The notes under the pieces were generated by a model. That model was not told the origin of the DNA and searched no databases. It saw only the letters and a list, made by a program, of their open reading frames with translations. Positions 1 through 6,077 of a stretch of DNA of 6,455 nucleotides are shown here, one piece after another; position 1 is the first letter of the stretch; every line of letters begins with the position of its first letter. This stretch comes from an uncultured Burkholderiaceae bacterium (GTDB taxonomy: Bacteria; Pseudomonadota; Gammaproteobacteria; Burkholderiales; Burkholderiaceae_F): positions 1-6,455 of the forward strand of contig CALGWX010000139.1 of the NCBI GenBank assembly GCA_937936215.1. The letters are read 5' to 3'. Made by a program: the position numbers and the translations under genes.

Positions 1-182
1 CCGGCGAGTTCTCGTCCGGCGCATACTGACCCCGCGCGATGCGCCTGGCGCGGCGCGCGCCCGCCGGCTGCTGCAACGAAAAGGCGGCGGTCAACCCGAA
101 AGCGAAAGACCGCTCGCGCCGCAGCGGCCGTGCGCGGGTGGCGCGCTCGCCGCTTGCCACCCCCGATGCCAGCGGTGCCCCC
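1..182. other. Region downstream of panB, no recognised gene
   Basis: I recognise no gene here. On the minus strand, the frame that continues past the panB stop stays open to the window edge. It could start at a GTG near 150 and would read MASGERATR, later FAFGLTAAF, and end IARGQYAPDENSP at the edge. Third codon positions are mostly G or C, but that is weak evidence in DNA this GC-rich. It does not resemble PanC, the common partner of PanB. It could be the first 50 or so codons of a gene running off the window, or a chance open frame. Confidence 0.3.
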
Positions 183-1010
183 TCAACCGCCGGCGGCCTC
201 CGCGTAGACATGCTCGGGGCCCGGAAAACGCCCCGCCTGCACGTCGGCCACGTAGGCGCGCACCGCCGCTTCGAGCGAGCCGGCGCCGGCCAGAAAGTTC
301 TTGACGAAGCGCGGCCGCCTGCCGACGCCGGCGCCGAGCAGGTCGTGCAGCACCAGCACCTGCCCGCTGCAGGCCACACTGGCGCCGATGCCGATGGTGA
401 TCAACTGCATCGACTCGGCGATGCGGCGGGCCAGCGGCTCGGGCGTAGCCTCGATCACCATCATCGCCGCGCCGGCGTCCTGCAGCGCGCGGGCGTCTCC
501 GAGCAGCCGCTGCGCCGCCTCGGCCCCGCGCCCCTGCACTCGGTAGCCGCCGAAGACGTTGACGCTCTGCGGCGTCAGGCCGACGTGGGCGCACACCGGG
601 ATGCCGCGGCGGACCATGAACTCGACGGTGGCCGCCATCTCCGCGCCGCCTTCGATCTTGACCATCTGGCAGCCTGCCTGCATCAGCGTCACCGCGTTGG
701 CGAACGCCTGCTCTGGGCCGAGCTGGAACGAGCCGAACGGCATGTCGGCAACGATGAAGGCCCGTGCCGCGCCGCGCGCCACCGCCGCCGTGTGGTAGGC
801 GACATCGGCCACCGTCACCGGCAGCGTCGAATCGTGGCCCTGCACCACCATGCCGAGCGAGTCGCCGATCAGCAGGATGTCGACGCCGCAGGCGTCCAGC
901 GTGGCCGCAAAGCTGGCGTCGTAGCAGGTCAACATCGCCAGCTTGCGGCTGGCGGCGAACTTGCGCAGGTCGTGCAGCGTTAGGCGGGGCGTGGCCGAAT
1001 GCGTCGACAT
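183..1010 (-). CDS. panB: 3-methyl-2-oxobutanoate hydroxymethyltransferase (PanB)
   Basis: PanB transfers a hydroxymethyl group from 5,10-methylene-tetrahydrofolate to 3-methyl-2-oxobutanoate, giving ketopantoate, the first committed step of pantothenate and CoA synthesis. It is a cytoplasmic Mg-dependent TIM-barrel enzyme. The 275-residue length fits the family (about 260-280). Visible family motifs are IGDSLGMVVQG (residues 48-58), VADMPFGSFQ (87-96), MVKIEGG (116-122), HVGLTPQSVNVFGGYRVQGR (142-161), VIEATP (185-190) and TIGIGAS (205-211). By family knowledge D50 and D89 are the Mg ligands, K118 and E120 lie in the active site, and E187 is the catalytic glutamate; all are present. The ATG at 1010 is preferred over an in-frame TTG at 1025 because GGAGAG lies five bases upstream of it. 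The gene follows mnmE by 64 bp on the same strand with no evident terminator between them, so co-transcription is likely. No panC is visible downstream. Confidence 0.97.
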   Translation of the reverse strand: MSTHSATPRLTLHDLRKFAASRKLAMLTCYDASFAATLDACGVDILLIGDSLGMVVQGHDSTLPVTVADVAYHTAAVARGAARAFIVADMPFGSFQLGPEQAFANAVTLMQAGCQMVKIEGGAEMAATVEFMVRRGIPVCAHVGLTPQSVNVFGGYRVQGRGAEAAQRLLGDARALQDAGAAMMVIEATPEPLARRIAESMQLITIGIGASVACSGQVLVLHDLLGAGVGRRPRFVKNFLAGAGSLEAAVRAYVADVQAGRFPGPEHVYAEAAGG

Positions 1011-1015
1011 GGCGT

Positions 1016-1021
1016 CTCTCC
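1016..1021 (-). promoter_or_regulatory. Ribosome binding site of panB
   Basis: The minus strand reads GGAGAG, then five bases, then ATG at 1010. This decides the panB start over the upstream TTG at 1025, which lies almost on top of it. Confidence 0.7.
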
Positions 1022-1074
1022 GCAAGGCGGTGGGCCGGGAAAAGATATCGCGGCCGCCCGCGGAAGGCGGTCGG

Positions 1075-2466
1075 TCACTTCCCGATGCAGAAGCGGGAAA
1101 AGATCCGGCCGAGCAGGTCGTCGGCGGTCACCTCGCCGGTGATCTCGCCGAGCCGCTGCCCCGCCAGCCGCAGTTCCTCGGCGAACAGCTCGAGGTAGGC
1201 GTTGCCGTAGCCGTGCTCGGCGTCGAGCTGGGCGGCGGCGGCCGACAGGTGCTCCTGCGCGCGCGCCAGCGCCTGCAGGTGCCGCTCGCGGGCGAGGAAA
1301 ACGTCCTCGCCGGTGGTGCTCGCGCTCCAGCCGGCCACCTCCAGCAGCGCCTCGCGCAGGCCGTCCAGGCCCGCGCCGGTCTTGGCCGACAGCCACACCC
1401 GGTCGCCCTCGCGGCGCGGCGCGAGGCCGATGAGGTCGATCTTGTTGGTCACCGTCAGCAGCGGCACGCCACGGCCAGCGTGGCGGGTGACCTGCGCCAG
1501 CACCTCGGCGTCGGCCGCCGGCGCGGCAGCGTCGACCAGGTGCAGGATCACGTCGGCGCGCGCCACCTCGGCCAGCGTGCGCTCGATGCCGAGGCGCTCC
1601 ACCGGGTCTTCGGTCGGCCGCAGCCCGGCGGTGTCGATCACGTTGAGCAGGATGCCGTGCACCGCCACCGGCTGCACGATGCGGTCGCGCGTGGTGCCGG
1701 CCACCGGCGTGACGATCGCCACCTCCTCGCCGGCCAGCGCGTTGAGCAGGCTCGACTTGCCGACGTTGGGCGCGCCGACCAGCACCACGTTCAACCCATC
1801 CCGCAGCACCGCGCCCTGGCGCGAGCGCGCCATTACGTCGTCGAGCTGCTGCCGGATCGCGGCCAGGCGGCCGCGCGCGTCGGCGGCCTGCAGGAAGTCG
1901 ATCTCCTCCTCCGGGAAGTCCAGCGTGGCCTCCACCAGCGTGCGCAGCTCCAGCAGCGCTTCGACCAGCGCCGTGATCCGGCGCGAGAACTCGCCGGTGA
2001 GCGAGCGGCTCGCCGAGCGTGCCGCCGCCTCGGTGCTGGCGTCGATCAGGTCCGCCACCGCCTCGGCCTGCGCCAAGTCCAACCGGTCGTTGAGGAACGC
2101 GCGGCGGGTGAATTCGCCCGGCGTCGCGATGCGCAAACCGATGGGGCGGCCGGCTTCGAGGCAGCGCGCCAGCAGCAGTTGCAGCACCACGGGCCCGCCG
2201 TGGCCCTGCAGTTCCAGCACGATTTCGCCGGTGTAGGAGTGCGGCGCCGGAAAGAGCAGCGCCAGCCCCTCGTCGATCGGCCGGCCGGTGGCGTCGAGAA
2301 AGCGCGCGAAGGTGGCACGCCTCGGCTGCAGCCGCTGCGCCGGCGCCGGTCCGAGCACGCCTTCCAGCACCGGCGCCAGGTCGGCGCCGGAAACGCGCAC
2401 GATGCCGATGCCGCCGCGGCCCGGCGCGGTGGCGATGGCGGCGATCGGGTCGCTGTCGGAGAACAC
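1075..2466 (-). CDS. mnmE: tRNA modification GTPase MnmE (TrmE)
   Basis: MnmE works with MnmG to make 5-carboxymethylaminomethyl (or aminomethyl) uridine at wobble position 34 of certain tRNAs, using GTP hydrolysis, a tetrahydrofolate derivative and FAD. The 463-residue length is typical. The N-terminal folate-binding domain shows IATAPGRGGIGIVRVSG (11-27). The inserted G domain carries G1 GAPNVGKS (231-238), G2 TPVAGTTRD (253-261), G3 DTAGLR (278-283), G4 TNKID (340-344) and G5 SAK (360-362). The C-terminus ends in the family hallmark FCIGK (459-463) with the conserved cysteine at 460. All key residues are present. The start is GTG at 2466. An in-frame TAG lies four codons upstream, so the frame cannot begin earlier with a usual start codon. 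No clear Shine-Dalgarno precedes the GTG. The gene is divergent from the small membrane-protein gene at 2543, with 76 bp between the starts. Confidence 0.98.
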   Translation of the reverse strand: MFSDSDPIAAIATAPGRGGIGIVRVSGADLAPVLEGVLGPAPAQRLQPRRATFARFLDATGRPIDEGLALLFPAPHSYTGEIVLELQGHGGPVVLQLLLARCLEAGRPIGLRIATPGEFTRRAFLNDRLDLAQAEAVADLIDASTEAAARSASRSLTGEFSRRITALVEALLELRTLVEATLDFPEEEIDFLQAADARGRLAAIRQQLDDVMARSRQGAVLRDGLNVVLVGAPNVGKSSLLNALAGEEVAIVTPVAGTTRDRIVQPVAVHGILLNVIDTAGLRPTEDPVERLGIERTLAEVARADVILHLVDAAAPAADAEVLAQVTRHAGRGVPLLTVTNKIDLIGLAPRREGDRVWLSAKTGAGLDGLREALLEVAGWSASTTGEDVFLARERHLQALARAQEHLSAAAAQLDAEHGYGNAYLELFAEELRLAGQRLGEITGEVTADDLLGRIFSRFCIGK

Positions 2467-2542
2467 GGAAAAACGCTAACACGCCGCGCCGCCGAGGCTT
2501 CTTGTACCCTCGCCGACAACGCCTGCTGCCCAACCCTGCCGG

Positions 2543-2833
2543 ATGTCCTACGACAACGACCCACTGGTCAAGTACGGCCGCACGCTCGCCGGCGTGCTGA
2601 TCGCCGTGGTGCTGTCGGTGCTGATCGCTGCCGTCATTGGCGGCAGCCTGCCGCTCGACTACGGCGGCCGCGCCTGGGTCTACACCGGCCTGGTCGTGTA
2701 TGTGGCCGCCGGCGGCTTCGTGCTGTTCAAGCTGACGGCCGGCGCCGAGCAGGGCGGGCTGTCGCTGGCGCGGGTGCTGAAGTGGACCGCGTCGCTCTGG
2801 ATCTGGCCGCTGTTCCTGCTGCTGCGCCGTTAG
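2543..2833 (+). CDS. Small predicted inner-membrane protein, function unknown
   Basis: I cannot assign a function to this 96-residue protein. The N-terminus MSYDNDPLVKYGR is short and polar. Hydrophobic segments follow at about residues 14-34 (GVLIAVVLSVLIAAVIGG) and 45-63 (AWVYTGLVVYVAAGGFVLF), joined by a short loop. A third, tryptophan-rich segment spans about 80-94 (KWTASLWIWPLFLLL), and the protein ends in RR. It therefore looks like an integral membrane protein with two or three helices. It is probably real: it is the only sensible reading of this stretch, its hydrophobic pattern is coherent, and its start lies just beyond the mnmE start. No strong Shine-Dalgarno is seen before the ATG. 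It faces mnmE divergently and yidC convergently, which gives no clear functional link. Small membrane proteins are common YidC clients, but nothing here shows that this one is. Confidence 0.8.
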   Translation: MSYDNDPLVKYGRTLAGVLIAVVLSVLIAAVIGGSLPLDYGGRAWVYTGLVVYVAAGGFVLFKLTAGAEQGGLSLARVLKWTASLWIWPLFLLLRR

Positions 2834-2964
2834 TCGCCGCCGCCGAGGACCGGCACCGCGCTTGCCGGACTCGGCGCCGGCGCTGACTTCCCGCCCTCCA
2901 CCGCGGCCGACGAGGCCGCCTGCCGAGCGGTGCCGCCCCGCTGCGACAGCCCGGTGCGCCGAGC
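2834..2964. other. Gap between the small membrane gene and the inverted-repeat element
   Basis: This 131-bp GC-rich stretch holds no supported gene. No hairpin followed by a T-run was found, so no intrinsic terminator for the small plus-strand gene is evident here. Confidence 0.5.
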
Positions 2965-2986
2965 GGCTAGCCCGGATATTTCACGA
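2965..2986 (+). repeat. Left terminal inverted repeat of the 257-bp element
   Basis: This arm starts GGCTAGCCCGG and ends TTTCACGA. It matches the reverse complement of 3200-3221 at 21 of 22 positions; the mismatch is A here against G in the other arm. Confidence 0.85.
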
Positions 2987-3046
2987 CGGACGCGGGACTT
3001 GCGAGGATGACGGGGCGAGCCAGGTTGCGCGCGACAGAGGCGCAGT

Positions 3047-3066
3047 CAAAGGCCGGTGGGCCTTTG
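3047..3066. repeat. Perfect hairpin inside the element
   Basis: CAAAGGCC, a four-base loop GGTG, then GGCCTTTG: an 8-bp perfect stem. No long T-run follows on either strand, so it is not a classical intrinsic terminator. Confidence 0.75.
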
Positions 3067-3199
3067 CGAGCACTCGAGCGCAAGATGGCTGGCCCGGCGA
3101 CGTTCAAGCCCGCGTAGCCCGGCGAGCCAAGGTAGCCGCACGGTTCATATGCCGCAAGCGCGTGGCCAGGCCGACGAAATCGCCCATTCGGGGGCGACC

Positions 3200-3221
3200 T
3201 CGTGAAACATCCGGGCTAGCC
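3200..3221 (-). repeat. Right terminal inverted repeat, containing the yidC stop codon
   Basis: This arm reads TCGTGAAACATCCGGG then CTAGCC on the plus strand and mirrors 2965-2986. The yidC stop (TAG on the minus strand, 3216-3218) lies within the CTAG at its outer end, so the element abuts the last codon of yidC. Confidence 0.85.
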
Positions 3222-4973
3222 CACCGGCTTCGCCTTGGCGATCTGCTTCGTCACGTACCACTGCTGCGCGATCGACAGGATGTTGTTCACCAGCCAGTAC
3301 AGCACCAGGCCGGCGGGGAACATGAAGAACATGACGCCGAAGATGAAGGGCATCGCCGCCATCACCTTGGCCTGCACCGGATCCGGCGGCGTCGGGTTCA
3401 ACTTGTACTGGATCCACATGGTGGCCATCATCAGCAGCGGCAGGATGAACCACGGATCGGGCGTGGCCAGGTCCTTCACCCACAGGATCCACGGCGCGTT
3501 GCGCATCTCGACGCTGGCGAGCAGCACCCAGTACAGGGCGATGAAGACGGGGATCTGCACCAGGATCGGCAGGCAGCCGCCGAGCGGGTTGATCTTCTCG
3601 GTCTTGTACAGCTCCATCATCGCCATGTTCAGCTTCTGCTTGTCGTCGCCGTACTTTTCCCGCAGCGCCATCAGGCGCGGGGTGACCTCCTTCATCTTGG
3701 CCATCGACTTGTAGCTGGCCGCCGACAGCGGATAAAACGCCGCCTTGATCAGCACCGTCAGCAGCACGATCGCCCAGCCCCAGTTGCCCACCAGGCCGTG
3801 CAGGAACTGCAGCAGCCAGAACAGGGGCTTGGCGATGAAGGTGAGCCACCCGTAGTCGACCACCAGTTCCAGCCCCGGCGCGATCTGCTCCAGCGCGCGC
3901 TGGTCCTGCGGGCCGACATAGAGGGTCGAGCGGAAGCTGGCCGAGGCGCCGGCGGCGATCGCCGGCAGCGGCGAGATGGCGCCGACCGCGTACAGGTTCC
4001 GGTCGACCATCCGGCTGTAGTTCTCGCGCGGCGTGCCCGCGGGCGGCACCCACGCCGAGACGAAGTAGTGCTGGATCATCGACACCCAGCCGTTATCGGC
4101 GCTGGTCACGTGCGACTGCTTCTTCTTCTCGATGTCCGAGAAGTCGACCTTCTGGAACTTGCCCGCCTCGGAGTAGAACGCTGGCCCGGTGAAGGTGTAA
4201 TACAAGCCCGACTCGCCCTCCGGCTTGTTGCCGTCGCGCATCAGCTGCAGGTACACCGAGGGCTGCACCGCCGCGCTGCCCAGGTTCTCGATGTCGTGGC
4301 GGACCTCGATGTCATAGCGGCCGCGGTGAAAGACATACGTCTTGGTGAGCCGCACGCCACCGGACTCCGAGACGAAGCGGACCTCGAGCTGGTCCTGCCC
4401 CGGCTCGAGCCGCGTCGGCCCGTCCACCTTCACGAACGGCGTCCGGTGGTTGGGCAGTTCCGGCGCGCCGATCAGGCCGGTTTGCGCCATGTACACGCGG
4501 GTGGGGCTCACGTCGAGCAGCACCACGTTCGCGTCGGGGTCCTGCTTCTTGCCGGTGACGAGCGACAGGAAGCCGGCCGCCGTCCAGTCCGGCGCCACCC
4601 GCTGCTGCAGCAACTCGGCGCGCGCCAAGACCGCGCCGGCGAGATCGATGTCGGCGCGAAGGCGGTCGGTCTCGATGCGCACCCGCTGGTCGCGCGGCGC
4701 GGTGGCCGCAGGTGGCGGTTCGGCGGCAGCGGGCGGTGCCGCCGGCGCCGCGCTCGGTTGCGGCACGCTCGAATCGAGCGGTACGGCCGAGGGCGGCGCT
4801 GCCGCCGGCTGCGGGGTTGGGGCCGGGGCCGCGGGCGCGGCGGCCTGCTGCTGCCCGCTTGGTGGCGGGCCGCCGAGCAGCGATGGCCGCCCCTGATAGC
4901 GCTGCCAGTTGTCCCAAAGGAACAGCAGCGACATGGCAAAGATCACCCACAACACCGTGCGTTGGAAATCCAT
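3216..4973 (-). CDS. yidC: Membrane protein insertase YidC
   Basis: YidC inserts and folds inner-membrane proteins, alone or with the Sec translocon. Read from the ATG at 4973 it has 585 residues, as expected for a Gram-negative YidC. The first helix is at about 5-20 (RTVLWVIFAMSLLFLW). A Pro/Ala/Gln-rich linker spans about 29-95. The periplasmic P1 domain spans about 96-370. The conserved insertase core runs from about 376 to 575, with GNWGWAIVLLTVLIK (396-410) carrying the hydrophilic-groove arginine region replaced in this family by lysine K410, then YPLSAASYKSMAKMKEV (414-430), INPLGGCLPILVQIPVFIAL (461-480) and FPAGLVLYWLVNNILSIAQQ (552-571). MDFQRT is the family-typical start, so 4973 is preferred to an in-frame ATG at 4985, which overlaps the yidD stop as ATGA and would add MREG. 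The bases GAGAGAAGG precede the 4973 ATG. The C-terminus ends KAKPVG and the stop lies inside a repeat element. Confidence 0.97.
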   Translation of the reverse strand: MDFQRTVLWVIFAMSLLFLWDNWQRYQGRPSLLGGPPPSGQQQAAAPAAPAPTPQPAAAPPSAVPLDSSVPQPSAAPAAPPAAAEPPPAATAPRDQRVRIETDRLRADIDLAGAVLARAELLQQRVAPDWTAAGFLSLVTGKKQDPDANVVLLDVSPTRVYMAQTGLIGAPELPNHRTPFVKVDGPTRLEPGQDQLEVRFVSESGGVRLTKTYVFHRGRYDIEVRHDIENLGSAAVQPSVYLQLMRDGNKPEGESGLYYTFTGPAFYSEAGKFQKVDFSDIEKKKQSHVTSADNGWVSMIQHYFVSAWVPPAGTPRENYSRMVDRNLYAVGAISPLPAIAAGASASFRSTLYVGPQDQRALEQIAPGLELVVDYGWLTFIAKPLFWLLQFLHGLVGNWGWAIVLLTVLIKAAFYPLSAASYKSMAKMKEVTPRLMALREKYGDDKQKLNMAMMELYKTEKINPLGGCLPILVQIPVFIALYWVLLASVEMRNAPWILWVKDLATPDPWFILPLLMMATMWIQYKLNPTPPDPVQAKVMAAMPFIFGVMFFMFPAGLVLYWLVNNILSIAQQWYVTKQIAKAKPVG

Positions 4974-4981
4974 GCCTTCTC

Positions 4982-5263
4982 TCATCGCTCCGACGTTCGT
5001 GGGGATTCATCCGGCCGCGGCGCATCGGCGCACCAGCAGCGCCAGCGAAAGGCCGACGGCACCGGGTCGACGCCGCCGGCGCCGTAGGGGTGACAGCGCG
5101 CCAGCCGCGCCGCCGCCATGTAGGCGCCGCGCGCGGCGCCGTGCCGTTCGATCGCCTCGCGGGCGTACTCGGAACAGGTCGGCCAGTAGCGACAACTGCC
5201 GCCGACCCAGGGCGACAGCAGGTATTGATAGGCGCGCAGCAGCGCCAGCAGCAGCGTCTTCAC
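4982..5263 (-). CDS. yidD: Membrane protein insertion efficiency factor YidD
   Basis: YidD is a small, inner-face membrane-associated protein that helps YidC-dependent insertion; its biochemical action is poorly defined. The 93-residue sequence shows the family signature: YQYLLSPWVGGSCRYWPTCS (12-31), then EYAREAIERHG (32-42) and RCHPYGAGGVDPVP (56-69). The first ten residues are hydrophobic (KTLLLALLR), as is usual. I chose the GTG at 5263 because it gives the family-standard N-terminus, lies just after AAGG, and overlaps the rnpA stop as GTGA, an arrangement that suggests translational coupling. An upstream ATG at 5350 in the same frame would add 29 residues encoded inside rnpA and is unlikely. 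The tail after residue 70 (WRCWCADAPRPDESPRTSER) is longer than in short homologues and carries two extra cysteines. The stop overlaps an ATG of the yidC frame at 4985. Confidence 0.95.
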   Translation of the reverse strand: MKTLLLALLRAYQYLLSPWVGGSCRYWPTCSEYAREAIERHGAARGAYMAAARLARCHPYGAGGVDPVPSAFRWRCWCADAPRPDESPRTSER

Positions 5264-5736
5264 GGCCTTGCCTGGGCGCGAAGTTCGCCGGCCAGCCGCT
5301 GCAGCAACGCATCGGCCTCGGCGCGCAGCGCCGCCTTCCATGCCGCCCAACTGAGTTCGCCGCGGCCCGGCACACGGCCCTTCAGGCGCAGGACCACATC
5401 GGCGCCGCCATCGCCCACCGCCGCGTCCAGGGCGGCGACATGGTGCCGCGCCGCCTCCCGCAGGACGCGCTTGACCGTATTGCGCTCCACCGCCCGCGGC
5501 GCCAGCCGGCGGGAGGCGGTAAAACCAAAGCGCACGGGAACGCCGCTCGCCTCCTCCCGCCGACGGGCCGCCAGCGCGAGCCAGCGCCGCGCCGAACGCA
5601 CTGCGTGGGGATCCGAGGTCACGGCAGCAAACTGCGCCGGCGACCGCAGCCGGCGGGCCTCCGGCAGGCGCCGGGCAGCTTTGCGATCGCCGGCGTCAGA
5701 CAGACAGGCGCCGGCGGCCCTTGGCGCGTCGCGCAT
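5260..5736 (-). CDS. rnpA: Ribonuclease P protein component (RnpA)
   Basis: RnpA is the basic protein subunit of RNase P. It binds the catalytic RNA and helps cleave 5' leaders from pre-tRNAs. The family core is clear: LPEARRLRSPAQFAAV (24-39), VRFGFTASRRLAPRAVERN (68-86) and the RNR signature RNTVKRVLREAAR (85-97), then a variable C-terminal part. The start is uncertain. The only ATG upstream of the core is at 5736, giving 158 residues and a 41-bp overlap with the 3' end of rpmH, without a good Shine-Dalgarno. Typical RnpA is about 115-140 residues and begins just before the segment that here is RLPEARRL, so a non-ATG start (CTG at 5703 or 5667) is possible. The 3' end overlaps yidD by four bases (GTGA). 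Confidence 0.92.
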   Translation of the reverse strand: MRDAPRAAGACLSDAGDRKAARRLPEARRLRSPAQFAAVTSDPHAVRSARRWLALAARRREEASGVPVRFGFTASRRLAPRAVERNTVKRVLREAARHHVAALDAAVGDGGADVVLRLKGRVPGRGELSWAAWKAALRAEADALLQRLAGELRAQARP

Positions 5737-5836
5737 TGATCACGGCGCGGCCACCGCGCGTGCGCATGCGGACCAGAAAGCCGTGCGTGCGCTTGCGCTT
5801 GACGACCGAAGGCTGGAAGGTGCGTTTGGTGGACAT
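5696..5836 (-). CDS. rpmH: 50S ribosomal protein L34
   Basis: This is the small, highly basic protein of the large ribosomal subunit. The translation is 46 residues: MSTKRTFQPSVVKRKRTHGF, followed by LVRMRTRGGRAVINARRAKG and RRRLSV. The motif KRTFQPS, then KRKRTHGF, then RM-TRGGR and ARRAKGR is diagnostic for L34. The length matches the family (44-47). The ATG at 5836 is preceded by GAGGAA at 5843-5848 with six bases between, a good ribosome binding site. It is the first gene of the rpmH-rnpA-yidD-yidC unit and lies next to the origin, as in most bacteria. A sigma70-like promoter and hairpin-forming leader lie upstream. Its last 41 bases overlap the longest rnpA reading. Confidence 0.97.
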   Translation of the reverse strand: MSTKRTFQPSVVKRKRTHGFLVRMRTRGGRAVINARRAKGRRRLSV

Positions 5837-5889
5837 GGGGACTTCCTCGGGTGAACGATGAACTTGGCCTGGACGTGGCGAGCGCGCCT

Positions 5890-5947
5890 TGTCGGCTTGG
5901 GGCGGCCGACAGCGCTTGTGCGCCGCATCATCGGCGCCGTTAGCGCT
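5890..5947 (-). promoter_or_regulatory. Hairpin-forming leader upstream of rpmH
   Basis: Three paired segments lie in the untranslated leader between the rpmH promoter and start codon. TGTCGGC at 5890-5896 pairs with GCCGACA at 5905-5911 around an 8-base loop. AGCGCT at 5911-5916 pairs with AGCGCT at 5942-5947, and inside it GCGCCG at 5920-5925 pairs with CGGCGC at 5932-5937 around CATCAT. Neither hairpin is followed by a T-run. They could stabilise the mRNA or serve in control, but a functional role is inference. Confidence 0.45.
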
Positions 5948-5964
5948 GCCGCGAAAAGCCTACT

Positions 5965-5994
5965 ATTAGAAGCGATCGGCTCAGCAGCCGTCAA
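5965..5994 (-). promoter_or_regulatory. Sigma70-type promoter for rpmH
   Basis: On the minus strand TTGACG (5994-5989, five of six to TTGACA) is followed after 18 bases by TCTAAT (5970-5965, five of six to TATAAT). Transcription would start near 5958, leaving a leader of about 120 bases before the rpmH ATG. This is the best promoter match seen in the window and it suits an operon of ribosomal and RNase P genes. Confidence 0.7.
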
Positions 5995-6047
5995 ATAGGG
6001 TTTCCTGACCAACGAGCGGGGCCTCGCTCTCCACAGCCCGCGCCGGC

Positions 6048-6056
6048 TTATTCACA
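6048..6056 (+). promoter_or_regulatory. DnaA box
   Basis: TTATTCACA matches the relaxed DnaA-box consensus TTATNCACA exactly. It is the middle member of three sites spaced 21 bp apart. Confidence 0.75.
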
Positions 6057-6068
6057 GCTTCGGCAAGG

Positions 6069-6077
6069 TTGTCCACA
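6069..6077 (+). promoter_or_regulatory. DnaA box, one mismatch
   Basis: TTGTCCACA differs from TTATCCACA only at the third base. It lies 21 bp after the box at 6048 and 14 bp before the A-rich tract. Confidence 0.6.

Larger units (their letters stand above)
2965..3221. mobile_element. 257-bp MITE-like element with terminal inverted repeats
   Basis: The two ends are 22-bp inverted repeats (2965-2986 and 3200-3221) that differ at one position. The shared core reads CCCGGATATTTCACGA at the left end and CCCGGATGTTTCACGA in the right end when reverse-complemented. Each end has CTAG just outside this core, which could be a target-site duplication (CTAG or TA) or part of the repeat. Inside are a perfect 8-bp hairpin (3047-3066), a 6-bp hairpin (3180-3197), and a repeated GCCCGGCGA (3092-3100 and 3117-3125). 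No transposase is encoded. The size, the inverted ends and the position between two convergent genes fit a non-autonomous miniature element or a dispersed structured repeat. From memory, similar intergenic sequence occurs in other beta- and gammaproteobacteria; this is unverified. It may also act as a transcription barrier between the convergent genes. Confidence 0.65.

Noticed and set aside
39..983. Long plus-strand open frame opposite panB
   Set aside because: It is the antisense of panB, His/Arg-rich with no family motif; panB on the other strand has all catalytic residues.
1030..1074. CCGCC/GGCGG short stem between mnmE and panB as a terminator
   Set aside because: Only a five-base stem and no T-run; read-through from mnmE into panB seems more likely.
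943..2886. 647-codon plus-strand open frame opposite mnmE
   Set aside because: A GC-rich antisense shadow with low-complexity Arg/His/Gln content. It crosses mnmE and the divergent small gene, both better supported.
3007..3117. 36-codon plus-strand frame inside the repeat element
   Set aside because: It probably recurs because the element recurs; no domain, no ribosome binding site, and it spans the internal hairpin. Kept only as a marker of the element.
2862..5087. 741-codon plus-strand open frame opposite yidC
   Set aside because: A shadow of yidC rich in Arg, His and Gln, with no recognisable domain and running through the inverted-repeat element.
5740..6012. 90-codon minus-strand frame covering the rpmH leader
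   Set aside because: It overlaps rpmH in another frame, and its proposed start lies upstream of the rpmH promoter.
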